A program made the translations under genes and the position numbers. A DNA stretch of 20,519 nucleotides from a bacterium (GTDB lineage: Bacteria > UBA10199 > 2-02-FULL-44-16 > JAAZCA01), in the NCBI GenBank assembly GCA_041648665.1, contig JBAZOP010000053.1, positions 1-20,519 on the forward strand, given 5' to 3'. The notes beneath the pieces were generated by a model, which saw nothing but the letters and a program-made list of their open reading frames with translations, made no database searches and was not told where the DNA came from. Each line of letters starts with the position of its first letter. The first letter of the stretch is position 1. Below, piece after piece: positions 1 to 5,585 of this stretch.

Positions 1-1166
1 TCTCCTCCGCAGAAGAGCCTGCCCTCCCTGGAGCCGGTCTTTATGTACTCGCGGATCTTGTCGAAGGAGGATTTGTTGACCACCGGTCCCATCCAGTTCG
101 CGGGGTCACGCGTCGGCCCGACTTTTATCTTCTTAGTGCGCGCGACGAGCTTCTCGATGAAGGCGTCATAGACTTTCTCGTCCACGATCGCCCGCGAGCA
201 TGCGGAGCACTTCTGCCCCTGGAAGCCGAACGCGGATATCGCGATGCCCTCTGCTGCGGCGTCCAGATCCGCCTCGTTGTCCACTATCGCAGCGTCCTTG
301 CCGCCCATCTCCGCCGTGATCCGCTTGATCCATCTCTGCCCTTCATGGTGCTTTGCAGCCTGCTCTACGATGTGCAGCCCCACGTCGCGCGAACCGGTGA
401 AGTTGATGAAGCGCGTCTTCGGGCTCGCGACGAGGTGTTCACCTGCATCGGAGCCGCTGCCCGGCAGGAAATTGATGACGCCGTCGGGGAAACCGGCTTC
501 GCGCGCGAGCTCCACCACCTTTGCTGCGATGATCGGCGAGTCGCTCGCTGGCTTCACGACTACGGTGTTTCCGGCGGCGACCGGCCCGATCGTCATGCCG
601 GCCATGATCGCACACGGAAAGTTCCATGGCGGGATAGCCACGCCGGCGCCGAGGGGGATGTACTCCAGCTCGTTTCGTTCGCCGGGCCACTGGCAGACCG
701 GGTGTTTGCCGCCGTAGCGGATCGCCTCGCGGCCGTAGAACTCGCAGAAGTCGATCGCCTCCGCCGTGTCGCCGTCCGCCTCTGCCCAGCTCTTGCCGAC
801 CTCGTAGACCATGGTGGCCGAGAGCTCGTGTTTTTTCTCGCGCATCTTCGCTGCGAGCTTTACCACGAGGGTTGCGCGTTCTTCCGGGGTGGTCCTCTTC
901 CAGGATTCAAAAGCCTTCCATGCAGCGTCGAGAGCGGCCTCCGCGTCTTTGGCGGTCCCCTTTTCGACGATGCCCACGACCTCATCTTTTTTGGCCGGAT
1001 TATATGATTTTATCTTGCCGCTGGAGCGCACCTCTTTGCCGCCGAGGATCATGGGATAGGTAGCGCCCAGCCGGCCCTCGACCTTTGATAGGGCTTCCTC
1101 CATCAGCTTTCTATTTTCTGGTTTTGAAAAGTCGGTGAACGGCTCGTTCTTGAAAGGGGAAAGCAT
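1..1166 (-). CDS. pruA: L-glutamate gamma-semialdehyde (1-pyrroline-5-carboxylate) dehydrogenase, 3' end beyond window
   Basis: This is an NAD-dependent aldehyde dehydrogenase of the single-domain RocA/PruA type, which oxidises glutamate semialdehyde to glutamate in proline and arginine breakdown in the cytoplasm. 388 codons lie in the window; the family is about 515 residues, so roughly a quarter is missing at the left edge. It starts with the EPFTDFS block typical of this family. The active site is complete: PPWNFP with Asn182, FTGS at 256-259 (NAD site), EMGGKD with Glu286, and GFQGQKCSA with nucleophile Cys320. The ATG at 1166 follows AAGGAGG (1172-1178) at good spacing. Its nearest upstream neighbour on the same strand is the rlpA-like gene, 92 bp away, so co-transcription is possible. 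The dehydrogenase class is certain; the substrate follows from close similarity to Bacillus/Thermus-type enzymes. Confidence 0.93.
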   Translation of the reverse strand, partial: MLSPFKNEPFTDFSKPENRKLMEEALSKVEGRLGATYPMILGGKEVRSSGKIKSYNPAKKDEVVGIVEKGTAKDAEAALDAAWKAFESWKRTTPEERATLVVKLAAKMREKKHELSATMVYEVGKSWAEADGDTAEAIDFCEFYGREAIRYGGKHPVCQWPGERNELEYIPLGAGVAIPPWNFPCAIMAGMTIGPVAAGNTVVVKPASDSPIIAAKVVELAREAGFPDGVINFLPGSGSDAGEHLVASPKTRFINFTGSRDVGLHIVEQAAKHHEGQRWIKRITAEMGGKDAAIVDNEADLDAAAEGIAISAFGFQGQKCSACSRAIVDEKVYDAFIEKLVARTKKIKVGPTRDPANWMGPVVNKSSFDKIREYIKTGSREGRLFCGG

Positions 1167-1171
1167 CGCTG

Positions 1172-1203
1172 CCTCCTTGAGTTTAGGGCCAAAATCTCAA
1201 GGA
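1172..1203 (-). promoter_or_regulatory. hairpin overlapping the pruA ribosome-binding site
   Basis: A perfect 8-bp inverted repeat (1174-1181 with 1196-1203, arms TCCTTGAG / CTCAAGGA, 14-nt loop) lies directly ahead of pruA. In the minus-strand mRNA the 3' arm includes most of the AAGGAGG Shine-Dalgarno at 1172-1178. Folding would hide the ribosome-binding site. The repeat is seen directly; a regulatory role is inference. Confidence 0.4.
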
Positions 1204-1258
1204 TGTCTAATAGATAGGCTTCAGGAAGTCAATCTCGCGTGGCAGGCTGTTGGATCTC

Positions 1259-1903
1259 TCAGAACGGCTCGTCGTCGACCGAGTAGGGCTCCTCGGAATC
1301 ATTCGTATTATATGATATCTCCTTCGGGTCCGGCCCGTCGAAGCCGGCACCGTCCTCCTCCACTCCTATGCTGTCCTCACCGCCTTCTTCGTCCTCGATG
1401 GTCTTCTCCTCTGGGTTTGCGCCGGTCTCGACGGATATGAGGTGCTCTACGCCATTGCGCGTGACGGGGCCCCTGGAGGCCAGCAGGATCTTGTCCTCTT
1501 CTTTGCCGGGTCCCACCGCCCTTATCTCCACTGCCGCTGTGCCGGTCCCGAGCAGGCCGACCTCGCGGGCCGCGGCCTTGGAGAGGTCGATGATGCGGCC
1601 GTGCGCAAAGGGCCCCCTGTCGTTGATGCGGACCAGGGTAGACTTGCCGTTCTCCAGGTTCGTGACTTGCACCGTGGTCCCGAAGGGCAACGTCCGGTGC
1701 GCGGCCGTCATGGCGCCCGTGTTGAAGCGCTCGCCGCTGGCGGTCTTCCTGCCGTGAAAGCCCGGTCCGTACCAGGAGGCCTCGCCTTGCTGGCGGAAGC
1801 CGATCGCCCCCTTCTGCGCGTGATACGGGGCGCACGAGGCAAGGAGCACCGCCGATATGGCGAGCAGCAAGAGCTTTTTGTTGGACAAGCAAATGCCTGA
1901 CAT
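1259..1903 (-). CDS. rlpA: RlpA-like lipoprotein (septal ring lytic transglycosylase family)
   Basis: Predicted outer-membrane lipoprotein of 214 residues that would act on peptidoglycan in the periplasm; RlpA homologues cleave glycan strands stripped of peptides at the division site. A lipoprotein signal (KK, then LLLLAISAVLLASC) gives lipidated Cys24. The double-psi beta-barrel follows at about 38-130: GEASWYGPGFHGRKTASGERFN, TAAHRTLPFG with His69, and INDRGPF...GRIIDLS with Asp95, the two positions important in RlpA. I chose the ATG at 1903 because AAGGAG (1913-1918) sits about 9 nt ahead; an ATG at 1939 would add 12 residues before the signal peptide and is badly spaced from any Shine-Dalgarno. 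Unusually, the C-terminus is not a SPOR domain but a strongly acidic, probably disordered tail (about 163-214). It is upstream of pruA on the same strand. Confidence 0.88.
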   Translation of the reverse strand: MSGICLSNKKLLLLAISAVLLASCAPYHAQKGAIGFRQQGEASWYGPGFHGRKTASGERFNTGAMTAAHRTLPFGTTVQVTNLENGKSTLVRINDRGPFAHGRIIDLSKAAAREVGLLGTGTAAVEIRAVGPGKEEDKILLASRGPVTRNGVEHLISVETGANPEEKTIEDEEGGEDSIGVEEDGAGFDGPDPKEISYNTNDSEEPYSVDDEPF

Positions 1904-2095
1904 CTTATCCTGCTCCTTGGGGAACAAGCCGTTTGTCATGCTCCAATTGCGACTGCTTAATATAAAAAACTATACCAAGATAGAAAAAGATAAAACTGAA
2001 TGAGATGATTGAAAAAAACCTAGATTTAAAGAACCGCCAGTGAGTGTGAAAAAGTCTAGCGCATGTCGGCCGCACTGTAAAGGAGGAATTTTTCA
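1904..2095. other. AT-rich divergent intergenic region
   Basis: This 192-bp gap separates the minus-strand rlpA-like gene from the plus-strand peptidase. It is much richer in A+T than its surroundings between 1955 and 2035, as expected for divergent promoters. TATATT (minus, 1964-1959) and TTGAAA (plus, 2009-2014) resemble promoter boxes, but I found no well-spaced partner for either. A strong Shine-Dalgarno (AAGGAGGA, 2079-2086) precedes the peptidase ATG. No coding potential is seen. Confidence 0.4.
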
Positions 2096-3220
2096 ATGTC
2101 GTACGCACACTTTATATACGATGTCTCTGAACGCAACTCTGATCTCTTTTACGCGACCGGCTTTCTTGCGCCCGATCCGTTTGTATTCTTCAGCGTGAAG
2201 GGAAAAAAATACGCGGTCCTCTCCGACCTGGAGATCGACAGGGCCAGGCGCGAGGCGAAAGTGCACAAGGTCCTCTCCCTCAATCCGTTCATTGCGCTTG
2301 CTCGAAAGAAGAAAAAGGATCCCACGCAGGCGGACGTGATCCACGAGATACTCGCAGAGCACAGGATAAAGCGGCTCGCAGTGCCGGTCGATGCGCCGTA
2401 CGCGCTCATGGAGGCGCTGCGCAGGAAGGGCTACGCCATCGAGGCGGGTCCGTTCCCCTTCTTCGAGGAGCGGCTCGTGAAGGGCAAGGAGGAACTTCGT
2501 TACATAACCGCGTCCCAACGTGCGGTCTTCGCGGCGATGGGGCTGGCGCGCGATACCCTGGCCAAGAGCAGGATAAAGGACCGAAGGCTCGTGTACAGGG
2601 GAGAGGCTCTCACCTCTGAGCGGCTGCGCACGATGATAAACGTCTTCCTGTATGAGCGCGGGTTCGAGGCCGCGGGCACCATCGTCTCCTGCGGCAGGCA
2701 CGCCATAGACCCGCACGACGTGGGCGCAGGGCCGCTTATGCCGCACTCATCGATAATCGTGGACATCTTCCCCAGGTCGATCAAGACGCGCTATTTCGGC
2801 GACGCCACGCGCACGTTCTGCAGGGGCCGCGCGCCGGAGGCGCTGCGCAGGATGTATGAGGCGGTCAAGGCGGCACAGCGGATGGCCGTGGAGATGGTGC
2901 GGCCCGGCGTGAACGGCCGCGCGATACACGAGGCTGTGCACCGCTTCTTCGACGAGTGCGGATATCCCACGCGCGTCTTCCGCGGTCGCAACGAGGGATT
3001 CTTCCATGGCACGGGCCACGCGATCGGGCTGGATGTGCACGAGGAGCCTGCGCGCATCACGTATCGCGATTATATATTGAAGAAGGGCAACGTGATGAGC
3101 TGCGAGCCCGGCCTCTATTATCCCGGCATCGGCGGGGTGCGCATCGAGGACCTGGTGTGCGTCACCGCCCGCGGCTGCGAAGTCCTCGGCCGTTTCCCGA
3201 AAGTCCTTGAGATAATCTGA
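2096..3220 (+). CDS. M24 family metallopeptidase (Xaa-Pro aminopeptidase/prolidase-like)
   Basis: A 374-residue cytoplasmic metallopeptidase with the pita-bread fold, which would remove N-terminal residues before proline or split Xaa-Pro dipeptides. All five dinuclear-metal ligands can be seen: Asp223 (VDIFP), Asp236 (GDATRTF), His308 (HGTGHAIGLDVHEEP), Glu337 (SCEPGLY) and Glu351 (VRIEDLV). The N-terminal creatinase-like domain (about 1-135) is divergent, and the length is normal for a bacterial prolidase. The start is fixed by AAGGAGGA nine bases upstream. It is transcribed alone, divergent from rlpA and convergent with the 439-residue gene. I counted ATA in 11 of its 24 isoleucine codons, which gives a picture of the host's codon habit. 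Whether it is an aminopeptidase P, a prolidase or an ectoine-hydrolase-like member cannot be decided from motifs. Confidence 0.9.
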   Translation: MSYAHFIYDVSERNSDLFYATGFLAPDPFVFFSVKGKKYAVLSDLEIDRARREAKVHKVLSLNPFIALARKKKKDPTQADVIHEILAEHRIKRLAVPVDAPYALMEALRRKGYAIEAGPFPFFEERLVKGKEELRYITASQRAVFAAMGLARDTLAKSRIKDRRLVYRGEALTSERLRTMINVFLYERGFEAAGTIVSCGRHAIDPHDVGAGPLMPHSSIIVDIFPRSIKTRYFGDATRTFCRGRAPEALRRMYEAVKAAQRMAVEMVRPGVNGRAIHEAVHRFFDECGYPTRVFRGRNEGFFHGTGHAIGLDVHEEPARITYRDYILKKGNVMSCEPGLYYPGIGGVRIEDLVCVTARGCEVLGRFPKVLEII

Positions 3221-3239
3221 TTGTGCGATTGATTCTGCA

Positions 3240-3387
3240 GACGGAGCGGATCGGGAGCATTTGTCTCGCTTCGGCTCTTCGGCTCAGACGCCGCCTCATC
3301 GCCTGCGCATCAGGCGCCGCAGCATTGCAGGCTTGGAAAGCGGCGCCTTCTGACGCCGCTCGACAAACACTCCCGACCCGCTCCGTC
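3240..3387 (-). repeat. 148-bp structured inverted-repeat element with branched interior
   Basis: Arms 3240-3265 and 3362-3387 pair over 26 positions with three mismatches (3250/3377, 3258/3369, 3259/3368). All three are A-C on the plus strand and so become G-U on the minus strand, giving an unbroken stem in minus-strand RNA. Inside are a 6-bp hairpin (3300-3316, CGCCTG/CAGGCG), a perfect 7-bp hairpin (3339-3345 with 3354-3360, AGCGGCG/CGCCGCT) and a tandem TTCGGCTC repeat near 3270-3285. On the minus strand it lies in the 3' untranslated region of the 439-residue gene. No T-tract follows it there, so it is not a classical terminator. A dispersed genomic repeat or a structured RNA are the leading ideas. 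Confidence 0.65.
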
Positions 3388-3392
3388 AAAGC

Positions 3393-3429
3393 GGCATGAC
3401 ATGCCTGTGTTGTTTTAAATTTTATTTTT
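3393..3429 (+). terminator. possible weak terminator of the M24 peptidase gene
   Basis: A short stem GGCAT (3393-3397), loop GAC, ATGCC (3401-3405) is followed by a T-rich run to 3429 that overlaps the end of the convergent gene. The stem is only 5 bp and the tract is interrupted, so strength is doubtful. It lies 172 bp beyond the peptidase stop. Confidence 0.3.
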
Positions 3430-4741
3430 GACCCGGGAGTTTACCCGGGAGGAATAGGGTATGCCAGTTTGCCGCCGCACGGTAATCAGCCACTGAAGGA
3501 TTGATCTTGCTGATGATCTGCCTGAGACTTAGCGTTATTTCAAAAGCCTGACCGCTGAGAAGATCTTCGGCCGTTTGGAGTCTGTTGTACACCTCGATCC
3601 AGTCCTCCCCAGAGAGTGGCAGGGCGTTTAGATCTGTTATATCCCCTTGAATATAATCTTGCTCTGAAAGGGGAGTCTCCAGATCCGTAGCCGTCGTCAA
3701 ATCCGCCTTCATGAGCTGCGCCCATGCGGCACCAAGTGTGGCCGTGATGGCATGGATGGCGTAGGTGTTTTTGCGGGGAATCATCTGCTCCATTCCGGTC
3801 TTGAATACCGCTTCCATAAGACCGTTGCCCGGGTGTCCTGCGGCCCATGCCGCATGCAGGGCGCGCGGGTAGGCGACATTGAATGAGATGGAATCGCTTT
3901 GTTTGAGCGCCTTGAGCCACATGTCGGCTTCATTGCGCAGTCTCTTGTTTGAGGGCTCTCCCTCGGTTCTTTTCTTTAAGGCCCTCATGATTTCATGGAT
4001 CATCGGTGGTGCATACATGTGACCGAGTTTTGTAAAGAGGGCCGCGGACGATAGCAGGTCATTTTCTGCCCCTGCATCCCTGTTCTCAAGCCAGGCCATT
4101 TCATAACCTGCATTAATGGCTCCCCGCATGAAAATATACTCTGCGAATTCCGATCCTGTCTTGTCATCAGGCGGTGCAGTCAGATCTTCAATTTTAATGG
4201 CGCGCAACCTGCGTGCACGGATGATGTTTAAATGCTGTTCAAACGCATCAAACCCGAGGTGGGCCGCTTGGTACCGATGAACCGTGCACGCGCGCTGCAT
4301 TATCGAATCCCCTTGACCCCTGTTCGCCGGATCGGAAGGGTCGACCAATCTGCGCTCATGCAAAAAGGCAAGCTGCTCCCTCACTGAAACTTGTTCACGG
4401 GGATGGCCCGGATCCGGGTCTCGAACGTCGCGCAGCCTGGCGGGTGAGGGCCTGTCCAACAGGTCCTGCAGGTACTGCCAATCCCGGGCATAACCGCTCT
4501 GCGACGCGAGGGCCTGCTGATACTGTTCCGCGGAAAGCCCGGGCGCTGTCTCAGGCCGGGGACTCCCGTCTATTGCCAGCAGGGGGGCGAGGGGGGCGGG
4601 CGAGGGCGCGTCCGTGCCCAGACCGGGGATGCCGAACGGCACTGAGTTGGTGAGCTCACAGAGCTGTCCGAATTTTCCGGCGAAATTCGCGGGTATGGAA
4701 CTCGGTAACACTATCCCTGAATACTGTGTGAAGCCTGGCAT
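3422..4741 (-). CDS. hypothetical protein of 439 residues, no family recognised
   Basis: I do not recognise this protein. It has no signal peptide or membrane segment, so it is probably cytoplasmic. Residues about 35-70 are rich in Pro, Ala and Gly and look like a flexible linker. Residues 115-420 look mainly helical and well folded, with local blocks such as AEYIFMRGAINAGYEMAWLE, YPRALHAAWAAGHPGNGLMEAVF and IHAITATLGAAWAQLM. The start at 4741 is supported by AAGGAG (4748-4753) 7 nt upstream. Coding status is supported by the open length, this Shine-Dalgarno and natural protein composition. Isoleucine ATA use (about 6 of 25) is lower than in neighbouring genes and ATT higher, hinting at a different origin. 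The last codons contain a 9-bp direct repeat (3431-3439 and 3443-3451), giving LPGKLPG. It follows the Cys-rich lipoprotein gene after a 167-bp gap and may have its own promoter. Confidence 0.75.
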   Translation of the reverse strand: MPGFTQYSGIVLPSSIPANFAGKFGQLCELTNSVPFGIPGLGTDAPSPAPLAPLLAIDGSPRPETAPGLSAEQYQQALASQSGYARDWQYLQDLLDRPSPARLRDVRDPDPGHPREQVSVREQLAFLHERRLVDPSDPANRGQGDSIMQRACTVHRYQAAHLGFDAFEQHLNIIRARRLRAIKIEDLTAPPDDKTGSEFAEYIFMRGAINAGYEMAWLENRDAGAENDLLSSAALFTKLGHMYAPPMIHEIMRALKKRTEGEPSNKRLRNEADMWLKALKQSDSISFNVAYPRALHAAWAAGHPGNGLMEAVFKTGMEQMIPRKNTYAIHAITATLGAAWAQLMKADLTTATDLETPLSEQDYIQGDITDLNALPLSGEDWIEVYNRLQTAEDLLSGQAFEITLSLRQIISKINPSVADYRAAANWHTLFLPGKLPGQK

Positions 4742-4876
4742 AGGCGGCTCCTTGAAGTGAGTTTACCGGTCCGTAGCCCAATATTATGCGACACGCAAGA
4801 GGAAAAAGTGGAGAGGTGCCTTGAAGGGCAGGCGCTTGTTATTGAATGTGGCGCCGTCGCAATGGGACGGACCCGA

Positions 4877-4896
4877 CCTGCCTGCCGGTAGGCAGG
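4877..4896. repeat. 20-bp near-palindrome, intergenic copy
   Basis: CCTGCCTGCCGGTAGGCAGG is self-complementary except for one base pair and sits 12 bp past the stop of the Cys-rich lipoprotein gene. No T-run follows on either strand, so it is not a standard terminator. A perfect version of the same 20-mer occurs inside the glucan synthase gene at 17187-17206, and both are preceded by GA. Confidence 0.75.
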
Positions 4897-4908
4897 GAGC
4901 CTGTCACA

Positions 4909-5517
4909 TTACTGCGGTCCCCAGGCGGGGTCGGAGAAGTTGGTGCAGAGGCCGTCCTGGCACTTGACGAGCTCGGGGGCGCAGGCCATCAGCGTGCACG
5001 CATTGTTTTCATCGCACACGTCGGCAATGCTCTCCTTCACCTGCTGCTCGTATTCCATGTTCACGGCTATGACCCTGCCTCCGTTGCAGTGGTCGCAGCA
5101 TCCGAGCTCGATCACGACGCAGTCGTCGTCGCCATCGCAGGCCTGCCAGTCGGGCGATGCCTCATCCGAGTAGGAGCACTCGCCCTCTATGCAGCGCGGC
5201 ACGAACGAGGCGCAGCCCATCTCGGTGCACACGTCCTCCTCGCCGCAGCTCTCGCTGTTTCGCTCCGCGACCTCTGTCTCGAACTCGCGATTCACCGCCA
5301 CCGCGAATCCGCCGTTGCAGTGGTCGCAGCACCCGAGCTCCACGATCGCGCAGTCGTCGCCGTCCACGCACGCGATCGTATCTCCCGATAGCGGCACCGG
5401 GTTGCTCACGCCGGGAAACGGCGATTTCACGATGTTGGGGAGTCCTCCGCCGGCGCCGTCGCATGCCGCGCATGCCAGGGGGATTGATATGCAGAGGATC
5501 AAGATGCAGTTCTTCAT
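4909..5517 (-). CDS. predicted lipoprotein with two tandem 77-residue ten-cysteine repeats
   Basis: A 202-residue exported protein of unknown function. A signal (MKNC, hydrophobic ILILCISIPLACAAC) ends at a lipobox-like CAAC with Cys19; Cys16 is a less likely alternative. After a short Gly/Pro linker come two repeats, about 48-117 and 125-194. Every cysteine of repeat 1 (50, 56, 63, 64, 67, 91, 97, 102, 109, 114) returns exactly 77 residues later, and both contain ELGCCDHCNGG followed by AVN-x-E. Such packing suggests disulfide-bonded or metal-binding modules on the cell surface or in the periplasm. The ATG at 5517 is preferred for the clean signal peptide and GAGG at 5524-5527; a GTG at 5553 would add 12 polar residues. 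It lies 68 bp after the CHASE2 gene on the same strand and is probably in that operon. Confidence 0.83.
   Translation of the reverse strand: MKNCILILCISIPLACAACDGAGGGLPNIVKSPFPGVSNPVPLSGDTIACVDGDDCAIVELGCCDHCNGGFAVAVNREFETEVAERNSESCGEEDVCTEMGCASFVPRCIEGECSYSDEASPDWQACDGDDDCVVIELGCCDHCNGGRVIAVNMEYEQQVKESIADVCDENNACTLMACAPELVKCQDGLCTNFSDPAWGPQ
5081..5340 (-). repeat. direct repeat within the Cys-rich lipoprotein gene
   Basis: The blocks 5081-5109 and 5312-5340 are 28/29 identical and 231 bp (77 codons) apart. They encode the GCCDHCNGG cores of the two protein repeats. The near-identity at DNA level points to a fairly recent duplication, gene conversion, or strong constraint on this core. Confidence 0.8.
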
Positions 5518-5585
5518 GGCAGACCTCGTGTTTGAGCTCGTTCTATAACACACTTATCGCTGGGCTGAAGGATTTGTTGCGCGAA

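Noticed and set aside
345..1007. 220-codon plus-strand open frame at the left end
   Set aside because: It is antisense to pruA, whose active-site motifs are intact on the minus strand; composition is typical of a shadow frame.
3240..3387. tRNA or tmRNA reading of the branched element
   Set aside because: There is no 7-bp acceptor with CCA, no T-loop TTC consensus and no anticodon-arm geometry; the closing stem of 26 pairs is far too long.
3781..3900. YPRALHAAWAAGHPG segment in the 439-residue protein as a vanadium haloperoxidase/PAP2 or lipoxygenase motif
   Set aside because: AAGH loosely resembles P(S/A)GH, but the upstream Lys/Arg motif and the downstream SRxxxGxH motif are absent and the spacing is wrong.
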